From Herbiconiux sp. (GTDB lineage: Bacteria > Actinomycetota > Actinomycetes > Actinomycetales > Microbacteriaceae), in assembly GCF_004297105.1 (NCBI RefSeq), contig NZ_SCVE01000012.1, forward strand, positions 682,001 to 746,000: a stretch of DNA of 64,000 nt. The letters are read 5' to 3'. Of the stretch, positions 34,647 through 41,375 are shown piece by piece; the first letter of the stretch is position 1; the number at the start of each line of letters is the position of its first letter. Made by a program: the position numbers and the translations under genes. Under the pieces are notes generated by a model, which made no database searches, was not told the DNA's origin, and saw only the letters and a list, made by a program, of their open reading frames with translations.

Positions 34647-34774
34647 AATGGGGTGCGTGGGGGTTGACAACCGGTGTGCAACAGTGCGAAGCGCTCGTGC
34701 AGGTTTTCTTCAGGCGTGCGCCCGGCCTCTAGGCTGGACGCGGCGACGGTGAGTCGCCCGTCGGAGGGACCGGG

Positions 34775-35485
34775 ATGAACGGCAGAGGGATGCGCGTCGC
34801 GCGCGGTCTCGCCGCGGCCGGCATCGCCACCTTCGTGGCCGGCTTCTCGCACGCCGCGGCTGGGGGAGGCGCTCCAGGAGGGGCCGGCCTCGCCCTCGCC
34901 CTGGCCTTCTCGGCGGTCGTGTGCGTTCTGCTCACCCGTCGCTCCCTGTCTCTGCCGTTGCTCGCCGTGTCGGTGGTGGTGAGTCAGTTCGCGTTCCATC
35001 TGCTGTTCGAAGTGGGGAACGGGGGATCGATGGCCGCCGGCTCGTTTGCCTCCCTCGAACACGCCGGGCACCACGGGGGGACCGGGGGAGGAGCCCAGGC
35101 GCTCGCCGCATCCGCTGTCTCCGTTCCCACCTCGTCGCACCTGCACGACTCGGGATGGATGTGGGTTGCGCACGCCGTGGCCGCCGTCGCCACCATCGCT
35201 CTGCTGCACCGCGGCGAGCGGATGCTGCGGCACCTGCTCACGCTCGCACGCACTCCTCTTCAGGGTGGCCTTCGTGCGGCGCGGATCCGTTTCGCCGCTG
35301 CCGTCGCGCTGGTCGTGCCGGTCGCCGCACGGGAGGTGCGGGCACGACTCCGCGCCGCGGTGCGCCTCGCCCTCGAGTCCGCCCGTGTGCACGCGGTCGA
35401 TCGATTGGCGGAGTGCGGGATCGTGTTCGCGCGACTGCGACACCGCGGTCCTCCTGTTCCGCAGGCGGCGTTCTCCTCGGTCTGA
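34775..35485 (+). CDS. Hypothetical membrane protein preceding ycnI-copC
   Basis: 236 residues. Helices at about 9-25, 37-52 and 58-76, then a His/Gly-rich loop (LEHAGHHGGTGGG, SSHLHDSGWMWVAHAV), another helix at about 126-143, and an Arg-rich cytoplasmic C-terminus. No family is recognised with confidence. The clustered His residues and its place 66 bases upstream of ycnI and copC suggest a role in copper handling (inference). SD GGAGGGA precedes the ATG. Confidence 0.65.
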   Translation: MNGRGMRVARGLAAAGIATFVAGFSHAAAGGGAPGGAGLALALAFSAVVCVLLTRRSLSLPLLAVSVVVSQFAFHLLFEVGNGGSMAAGSFASLEHAGHHGGTGGGAQALAASAVSVPTSSHLHDSGWMWVAHAVAAVATIALLHRGERMLRHLLTLARTPLQGGLRAARIRFAAAVALVVPVAAREVRARLRAAVRLALESARVHAVDRLAECGIVFARLRHRGPPVPQAAFSSV

Positions 35486-35551
35486 TCTCCGGTCGGGCCG
35501 GCGCCGCTCTGCGCAGCTTCGACCCATCGATCATCAACCTGAGGACCATCC

Positions 35552-36373
35552 ATGCAGAAGAACACCTTCGCGCGCGCCGGAAGAACCGGCGCCGCAGCCA
35601 CCGCAGTCACCCTCGCAGCCTTCGCTCTCGTGCTCGCCGCACCGCTCTCCGCGTCGGCGCACGTGCACGTCGACCCGGGGCAGGCCGCGCCCGGCGGCTA
35701 CAGCACCCTGACCTTCAAGGTGCCGAACGAGTCGGCGACCGCCTCGACCACGTCTGTCGTGGTCGACCTGCCCACCGACACCCCGCTCACCTACGTGGCC
35801 TACCAGCCGGTTCCGGGTTGGACGGCCGTCGTCACGACGGCGGCGCTGCCCGCTCCCGTGACGGTCGGTGACGCCACCATCACGGAGGCGGCGGTGAGTG
35901 TCACCTGGACGGCCGACGCCGGGAGCGGCATCGCCGACGGGCAGTACCAGCTGTTCCCGATCTCGGCGGGCCCGATCCCGGATGTCGGCAGCATCGTGCT
36001 GCCAGTGCACCAGATCTACTCCGACGGCTCGGTGGTGGACTGGAACGAGCCGACGCCTGCCTCGGGGGAGGAGCCGGAGCATCCGGCGCCCACTCTCTAC
36101 ATCAACGAGGCCCCGCCGGCGGATGAGGATGCGGGCTCCGCATCGGTGACGCCGACGGATGCAGCGGGTGCGGGTTCCGGATCGGAGTCGGCTTCGGCGC
36201 CGGCGGCCTCGGTCGCTGCCGATGCGGCCGCGACGAGTTCGCTCGCCCTGGGCCTCGGCATCGGCGGCTTCGTGCTCGGAGCGGCCGCACTGATCGTGGC
36301 CGTCGTGACATCCACCCGACGCCGGTCGTCTCCGGCCGGCGAGGCGCCGGGCTCCATGGAGGAATCGAAGTGA
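35552..36373 (+). CDS. YcnI family copper-binding protein (DUF1775)
   Basis: 273 residues. Signal peptide ends LSASA, giving a mature N-terminus HVHVDPGQ; in YcnI this N-terminal His binds copper. The DUF1775 domain covers about residues 37-180, with a conserved Trp region (PGWTAVV) and ITWTA-type strand (SVTWTADAGSGI). A C-terminal helix (LGLGIGGFVLGAAALIVAVV) anchors it to the membrane. Its stop overlaps the copC start (GTGA), so the two are co-translated. Confidence 0.88.
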   Translation: MQKNTFARAGRTGAAATAVTLAAFALVLAAPLSASAHVHVDPGQAAPGGYSTLTFKVPNESATASTTSVVVDLPTDTPLTYVAYQPVPGWTAVVTTAALPAPVTVGDATITEAAVSVTWTADAGSGIADGQYQLFPISAGPIPDVGSIVLPVHQIYSDGSVVDWNEPTPASGEEPEHPAPTLYINEAPPADEDAGSASVTPTDAAGAGSGSESASAPAASVAADAAATSSLALGLGIGGFVLGAAALIVAVVTSTRRRSSPAGEAPGSMEESK

Positions 36374-37122
36374 GTCGCGTCGGTTCGCGTCGTCGCGGGG
36401 CGCTGATCGGCGCCGCCGTGCTCGCCGCGGTGGCGGGCGGAGTGCTCGGCGGACTCGGTGGTGTCGCGGGTCTCGTGGGGGCGCCGGATCGTGCATCCGC
36501 CCACGACTTCCTCGAGTCGACGAACCCGGCGGCCGACGCCGTGGTGACCGACGCGCTCGACACGGTGTCGCTCACCTTCAACTCGGCACCGCTGGCCGAC
36601 GGGGCCGCCGCCATCGCGATCGAGGTGCGGGATCCCAGCGGGGCGAACATCGCCACGGGCCCGGTCGCGATCGTCGATGCCACCCTGTCGGTGCCGGTGG
36701 CGCCGACGGCTGTGGGGGTGCACCAGGTGCTCTGGCAGACCGTCTCGTCAGACGGGCACCCGGTCTCGGGTCAGTACACCTTCGACTACGAAGGCCCGCT
36801 CGCCGTGCCGACCCCGGATGCGACCCTCGCGCCCACCGGCACCGCCACCGTGACGGCAGCACCGACGGCGACGGCCACGCCCGCGTCGACCGGGACCGCC
36901 GCGGCGGACACCGGGACCGCCGCGGCGGACACCGGTGCCGCCTCGGGCTCCTCGGGCGGCGGTGTCACTCCGCTCGTCTGGGTGGGCATCGTCTCGGCTG
37001 CGGGCGTGCTCGCGGTCGTGCTGGTGGCAGCGCTCCTGGTGGCGCGTCGCCGGCCGGCGGCCACCCCTGAGGCGCCGCCGGCCGAGCCTCGCGCGCCGGA
37101 ATCGGAGCGCGAGGGCGACTGA
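36370..37122 (+). CDS. CopC domain copper-binding protein, membrane-anchored
   Basis: 250 residues. A signal peptide ends at DRASA, exposing mature His-Asp (HDFLESTNPAADAVV), the CopC Cu(II)-binding N-terminus; the second ligand region is WQTVSSDGHPVSGQYTFDYEG with a His. A Thr/Ala-rich linker with two repeats of GTAAADT leads to a C-terminal helix and a basic tail. It likely binds Cu(II) outside the membrane and may pass it to CopD-type permeases such as the one at 4744 (inference). Confidence 0.87.
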   Translation: MSRVGSRRRGALIGAAVLAAVAGGVLGGLGGVAGLVGAPDRASAHDFLESTNPAADAVVTDALDTVSLTFNSAPLADGAAAIAIEVRDPSGANIATGPVAIVDATLSVPVAPTAVGVHQVLWQTVSSDGHPVSGQYTFDYEGPLAVPTPDATLAPTGTATVTAAPTATATPASTGTAAADTGTAAADTGAASGSSGGGVTPLVWVGIVSAAGVLAVVLVAALLVARRRPAATPEAPPAEPRAPESEREGD

Positions 37123-37138
37123 CCGCGCTCCGCGGGCA

Positions 37139-37209
37139 CCGAATCGCATAAGAAACAGCACCTTCAGCGCCATAGTGTCGATGAGGGGCCGTTTTCTTAT
37201 GCGATTCGG
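37139..37209. repeat. Inverted repeat after copC
   Basis: Perfect 17-bp arms (37139-37155 CCGAATCGCATAAGAAA and its complement at 37193-37209) with a 37-base spacer, between copC and crcB. Architecture resembles the elements at 15242 and 20322 but with unrelated sequence. May act as a terminator or processing site. Confidence 0.7.
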
Positions 37210-37311
37210 CGCCCACCGTCGTGTCCGCGCGGGGCCGCGGGGCTGATTAGGCTGAACGAGGCTTCACGAACCCGCCGACCGGCGGGCCGCGGATTCGACC
37301 GAAAGGGTGGC

Positions 37312-37857
37312 ATGGACGCGGGCGATCACAAAGCCGAGCTCCCGCTCGACAGCGACTCCGACTATTCCGCGCCCGGCTCCGCGTCGGCTCGGGCTCGCCC
37401 GTTGCACCTGCGGCTCGGCTTCCTGGCCCTCGTGGCGGCCGGAGGCATGGTGGGAACCGCCGCACGGATCGGGGTGACCCAGATCGTGGACCGGTTCGTG
37501 GCCACGACCGACGGCTCGTTCCCCCTCGCCATCTTCGGCATCAACATCGTCGGTGCCTTCGTGCTGGGGCTCCTGCTCGAGCGCCTGGCCCTCCGCGGAC
37601 CGGATGTCGGCGCTCGCCGCATCACCCGGCTCCTCGTCGGCACGGGCGTGCTCGGCGGCTTCACGACCTACAGTGCACTCTCGGCCGACAGCGCCGAGCT
37701 GCTGACCGACGGCGGACTCCTCATCGCCCTCGTCTACGGCGTCGCCACCGTTCTGCTCGGTGCCCTCGCGAGCTGGGCCGGCATCGCGCTCGGTGCCCAC
37801 TCCGCACGCCGCCCCGGTGCCCGCCCCGAACACGGCTCACCCGGGAGTGCACGATGA
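37312..37857 (+). CDS. crcB: Fluoride channel subunit CrcB/Fluc, first copy
   Basis: 181 residues, four helices from about residue 36. Fluc signatures GGMVGTAARIG, FGINIVGAFVLGLLLE (pore Asn) and LGGFTTYSALSAD (the Phe/Thr track) are present. An N-terminal extension of about 30 acidic/basic residues is unusual. Exports fluoride as a dimer; a pair of genes suggests a heterodimer. It overlaps the next crcB by four bases. SD AAGGGTGG precedes the ATG. No fluoride riboswitch was recognised upstream. Confidence 0.88.
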   Translation: MDAGDHKAELPLDSDSDYSAPGSASARARPLHLRLGFLALVAAGGMVGTAARIGVTQIVDRFVATTDGSFPLAIFGINIVGAFVLGLLLERLALRGPDVGARRITRLLVGTGVLGGFTTYSALSADSAELLTDGGLLIALVYGVATVLLGALASWAGIALGAHSARRPGARPEHGSPGSAR

Positions 37858-38234
37858 CGCCACTGCTCTTCCTGGCTGCGGCCGGGGCCGGTGGTCTCGG
37901 TGCCGCGACCCGCTTCTTCGTCGACGGCGTGGTGCGTGCGCGCATCCGCTCGTCGTTCCCGGTGGGCGTGATGCTGATCAACGTGAGCGGGTCGTTCCTG
38001 CTCGGGCTCCTCACCGGGTTCGCGCTGTCGCACGTCGTGTCGACCGAGTGGTTGCTCGTGCTGGGCACCGGGTTCCTCGGCGGCTACACCACCTTCAGCA
38101 CGGCCAGCTTCGAGACGGTGCGACTGCTCCAGACCGGGCGCTACCGCGCGGCACTCACCAACGGGTTCGGGATGCTCGTCGCATCCGTCGCCCTGGCCAC
38201 TCTCGGCCTCTGGCTGGGCACCCTCGCAGCCTGA
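37854..38234 (+). CDS. crcB: Fluoride channel subunit CrcB/Fluc, second copy
   Basis: 126 residues, four helices. Motifs GGLGAATRFFVD, GVMLINVSGSFLLGLL and GGYTTFSTASFE define the family. Its start overlaps the first copy's stop (ATGA). The two genes are clearly diverged from each other, consistent with a heterodimeric or antiparallel pair. Ten bases separate its stop from the convergent MFS gene. Confidence 0.9.
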   Translation: MTPLLFLAAAGAGGLGAATRFFVDGVVRARIRSSFPVGVMLINVSGSFLLGLLTGFALSHVVSTEWLLVLGTGFLGGYTTFSTASFETVRLLQTGRYRAALTNGFGMLVASVALATLGLWLGTLAA

Positions 38235-38244
38235 TCGCCGCGCG

Positions 38245-39630
38245 TCAGCGGCCGGCCGGCTGGGGCTCGCGCTCGGCGGTGTCGATCGTCGACTTCACCG
38301 GGATCATCAGGAGCAGACCCACGAGCAGCACCAGCACGATGCCCAGGATTCCCCAGTACTGGGCGTTCGCGCCCGGCCCGAGCACGGCGACCCCGATCGA
38401 GATGAAGAGGGTGAACATGAGCGGGGAGAGGAAGGTGGCCGCCTTGCCGGTCGTGGCGTAGAGGCCGAAGATCTCGCCGTCCCGACCCGCAGGGATGCGC
38501 CGCGCCAGGAACGAACGGCTGGCCGCCTGCGCCGGGCCGACGAAGGCGGCCAGGGCGAGGGCGAACACCCAGAACACGGTCTGGCCGCTGTCGTGCAGCA
38601 CGAAGATCACGGTGCCGCAGATCACGAGCCCGACGAGCGAGGTGACGATCACGGGCTTCGCCCCGAAGCGGTCGTCGAGCAGGCCCACCAGGATCGTGGA
38701 TGCCCCGGCCACGACGTTGGCGGCGATGGCGAAGATGATCACCTCACCCGACGAGAAGCCGAACGATCCGGCGGCGAGCACGCCGCCGAACGTGAAGACG
38801 CCGGTGAGCCCGTCGCGGAACACGGCGCTCGCAATGAGGAAGTAGAGGGTCTGCCGGCTCTCGCGGTAGAGGCTGCGGATGTCGCGGAAGAGGATGCGGT
38901 ACGACTCGAGGAACCCGACCCGCTTCGCCTTCGGGACCCCGCTCTCCTTCGCCGAGCGGTACTCCGGCACCGACAGCAGCACGGGCAGCGCGAAGATGCC
39001 GAACCAGATGGCCGACGCGAGCACGGTCACCCGCACGGGCAGGCCATCGGTCGACGGCACGCCGAACAGGGCGGTTCCGCCGATGGGATTGATGAAGCCG
39101 AAGTACACGATGAGCAGAAGCACGATACCGCCCACGTATCCCATGCCCCAGCCGAATCCCGAGACCTTGCCGATGGTCTTCGGGGTCGACACCTGCCAGA
39201 TCATGGCGTTGTAGTTCACGCTCGCGAACTCGAAGAACACGGTGCCCGCCGCGAGGAGGAACAACCCGAGCCAGAGGTAGGAGGCATCCGGTGCGACGAA
39301 GAACATCAGCGCCGACAGCGCCACGACGATGTAGGTGTTGACCGCCAGCCAGAGCTTGCGCCGGCCGCCGCGATCGGAGCGCTGGCCCGTGATCGGCGCG
39401 AGCAGCGCCACGAGCACCCCGGCGATGGTCATGGCGATTCCGAGTTGCGCTGACACCGTCGTCTCGCCCCCGAACGAGTCGCTCGTGAGGTAGACGGTGA
39501 ACACGAAAGTGGTGATCACGGCGTTGAAGGAGGCGGAACCCCAGTCCCACAAGCCCCAGGCCAGAACGTGCCGGCCCTTGGGGCCGACGGCCGGAAGAGC
39601 AGTGTCGTGGGGTATCACGCCGTCGGTCAT
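38245..39630 (-). CDS. MFS transporter, UMF1 (Atg22-like) type
   Basis: 461 residues with about twelve helices. N-terminal WGLWDWGSASFNAVITTFVFTVYL and the family segment FEFASVNYNAMIWQVSTPKTIGKVSGFGWG identify the UMF1/Atg22 branch of the major facilitator superfamily. Substrate unknown (nutrient or amino-acid efflux in related fungi proteins). TACTGT is six bases before ATG 39630; an upstream in-frame extension is not supported. Confidence 0.83.
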   Translation of the reverse strand: MTDGVIPHDTALPAVGPKGRHVLAWGLWDWGSASFNAVITTFVFTVYLTSDSFGGETTVSAQLGIAMTIAGVLVALLAPITGQRSDRGGRRKLWLAVNTYIVVALSALMFFVAPDASYLWLGLFLLAAGTVFFEFASVNYNAMIWQVSTPKTIGKVSGFGWGMGYVGGIVLLLIVYFGFINPIGGTALFGVPSTDGLPVRVTVLASAIWFGIFALPVLLSVPEYRSAKESGVPKAKRVGFLESYRILFRDIRSLYRESRQTLYFLIASAVFRDGLTGVFTFGGVLAAGSFGFSSGEVIIFAIAANVVAGASTILVGLLDDRFGAKPVIVTSLVGLVICGTVIFVLHDSGQTVFWVFALALAAFVGPAQAASRSFLARRIPAGRDGEIFGLYATTGKAATFLSPLMFTLFISIGVAVLGPGANAQYWGILGIVLVLLVGLLLMIPVKSTIDTAEREPQPAGR

Positions 39631-39636
39631 GCAGCC

Positions 39637-39642
39637 ACAGTA
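39637..39642 (-). promoter_or_regulatory. -10 box of a leaderless promoter for the UMF1 transporter
   Basis: TACTGT on the minus strand, six bases before ATG 39630. Confidence 0.45.
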
Positions 39643-39732
39643 GTGGCCGACGGTGAACAGCGGGTTGCAGGTCATAGCCGAGTCATAGCCCGGGCACAGC
39701 GCACCCTCTGGCGCGGCGGCTGAGATGTGGTC

Positions 39733-41154
39733 ATGACGAACAGCCCGGAGAGCCGCGAACCCCAGAACACCGTCGACGAGGCAGCCCGCAGCGGCCTCGT
39801 GATCGCCCACACACCGGAGGGCCCGGTCGTGTTCCGGGCGACACCCACGACTCCACCCGCAGGCGGCCGCCGGTCGGCCCGACGACGACGACTCGGACTG
39901 GTCGGCGCTCTCGGTGCGTTCGGCATCGCCACGGCCCTCGTCATCGGTACTGCGGCGTACGCGAACCAGGAGACGGGTTCGGCGACGGCCGCCGCCGATG
40001 CCTCGGGCTCGGCGACGGCCGTGGTCGACGGTGGCGTTCTGCCGTATGGCTCCGGATCGGGCAGCTCGAGCTACGGCTACGGCAACCTCTACGGGCGCGG
40101 GGGGTCGAGCGGCGGCTCCTCCACTGCGACCGGCGGAACCGGAACGGCGTCAGAAGCCGTCGCGGCGACCGCGGAGCAGACCGCGGGCGTGGTCACGATC
40201 GTCTCCGACCTCACCTACCAGAGTGCGCAGTCGGCCGGCACGGGCATCATCCTCACCTCTGATGGCCTCATCCTCACCAACAACCACGTGGTGGAGGGCT
40301 CCACCGCCATCGAGGTCACGGATGAGCTCACGGGCGCCACCTACACCGCCACCGTCGTGGGTACCGACGCCACGCACGACATCGCGGTGCTGCAGCTGCA
40401 GGATGCGAGCGGCCTCACCACCGCCTCCCTCGGCGACAGCGACTCGGTCACCACCGGCCAGGCCGTGACCGCGGTCGGCAACGCGGAGGGCACCGGCGAC
40501 CTCGTGGCCGCATCCGGAACCGTGACCGCGCTCGACCAGACCATCACCACCCAGAGTGAGTACGGCGTGTCGGGCGAGACGCTCGAGGGCCTCATCCAGG
40601 TGAACGCCGACATCGTCTCGGGCGACTCGGGCGGGCCGTTGAAGGACGCCTCGGGCGATGTCGTCGGCATCGACACCGCTGCCTCGTCGGGCTCGGCGCA
40701 GGTCACCGGGTTCGCCATCCCCATCAACACGGCGCTCGACATCGTGGCGCAGATCGAGCAGGGCGTCGACACCGAGACCATCGAGATCGGCTACCCGGGC
40801 TTCCTCGGGGTGTCGGTGGCGCAGAGCATCACGGGTACCGCGGGCTCGGCGGGCGCTTCGGGTTCTGCGTACGGGTACGGGTACGGATCGCGTTCCTCCG
40901 GCACATCCGCGGGAACCTCGAGCTCCGGTGCCCTGATCGCCGGCGTGATCGCCGGAACCCCGGCAGCGGATGCGGGCCTCGCGGCGGGCGACACCATCAC
41001 CTCCGTGAACGGCACGGCCGTGGCATCCGGCGCGGCGCTCTCGGCTCTGCTCGCCACCATGGAACCGGGCGAGACCGTCACCCTGGCCTGGACCACCGCT
41101 GCGGGCGCCACCACCTCGGCCACGGTCACCCTGATCGCGGGCCCGGCCGCCTGA
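39733..41154 (+). CDS. HtrA/DegP-like membrane-anchored serine protease with PDZ domain
   Basis: 473 residues. A cytoplasmic N-terminus of about 55 residues, one helix (LGLVGALGAFGIATALVIG), a Gly/Ser/Tyr-rich linker, then a trypsin-like domain with catalytic His in LTNNHVVEG, Asp in THDIAVLQL and Ser in VSGDSGGPL. A second Gly/Tyr-rich linker precedes a PDZ domain (GALIAGVIAGTPAADAGLAAGDTI). It should degrade or refold extracytoplasmic proteins. Start ATG 39733 is six bases after TGAGAT; a GTG two codons upstream is an alternative. The locus is followed by a 58-bp perfect palindrome. Confidence 0.88.
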   Translation: MTNSPESREPQNTVDEAARSGLVIAHTPEGPVVFRATPTTPPAGGRRSARRRRLGLVGALGAFGIATALVIGTAAYANQETGSATAAADASGSATAVVDGGVLPYGSGSGSSSYGYGNLYGRGGSSGGSSTATGGTGTASEAVAATAEQTAGVVTIVSDLTYQSAQSAGTGIILTSDGLILTNNHVVEGSTAIEVTDELTGATYTATVVGTDATHDIAVLQLQDASGLTTASLGDSDSVTTGQAVTAVGNAEGTGDLVAASGTVTALDQTITTQSEYGVSGETLEGLIQVNADIVSGDSGGPLKDASGDVVGIDTAASSGSAQVTGFAIPINTALDIVAQIEQGVDTETIEIGYPGFLGVSVAQSITGTAGSAGASGSAYGYGYGSRSSGTSAGTSSSGALIAGVIAGTPAADAGLAAGDTITSVNGTAVASGAALSALLATMEPGETVTLAWTTAAGATTSATVTLIAGPAA

Positions 41155-41172
41155 CTCCGTCCCACCCGCGAC

Positions 41173-41230
41173 GCGCCCTCCCTGACGTTTCGCGCCCGTC
41201 ATGACGGGCGCGAAACGTCAGGGAGGGCGC
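41173..41230. repeat. Perfect 58-bp palindrome
   Basis: 29-bp arms with no loop, centred between 41201 and 41202 (GTCA/TGAC). Arm core GACGTTTCGCGCCCGTCA. Starts 18 bases after the protease stop. Could fold as a cruciform or, in RNA, a very long hairpin. No T run follows on the plus strand. Confidence 0.9.
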
Positions 41231-41296
41231 CGGCGTTATTCCGCGCCGCCTCCCCCCCCGGCTTTCTGTGAAGTCAGGGGGTTTTGCGCTCGCCGC

Positions 41297-41325
41297 TTGA
41301 GTCCTGAATCAGCAGTACGTATATT
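41297..41325 (+). promoter_or_regulatory. Sigma-70 promoter of the secreted-protein operon
   Basis: TTGAGT (41297-41302), 17 bases, TATATT (41320-41325). Among the best consensus matches in the window, in an A+T-rich patch. About 50 bases of leader precede the ATG at 41376, unlike the leaderless genes. Confidence 0.65.
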
Positions 41326-41344
41326 ACTGAGAATTATTCAGTAA
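41324..41344. promoter_or_regulatory. Operator-like dyad overlapping the -10
   Basis: TTACTGA-N7-TCAGTAA overlaps the end of the -10 and the expected start point. A repressor bound here would block transcription of the operon; no regulator gene is adjacent. Confidence 0.5.
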
Positions 41345-41375
41345 CTACCCTGCTGTCTCGAAGGACCCGTTATCC

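Noticed and set aside
37210..37311. Fluoride riboswitch before the crcB pair
   Set aside because: I could not find the conserved crcB-motif pseudoknot pattern in the 100 bases upstream, only an SD and unpaired GC-rich sequence.
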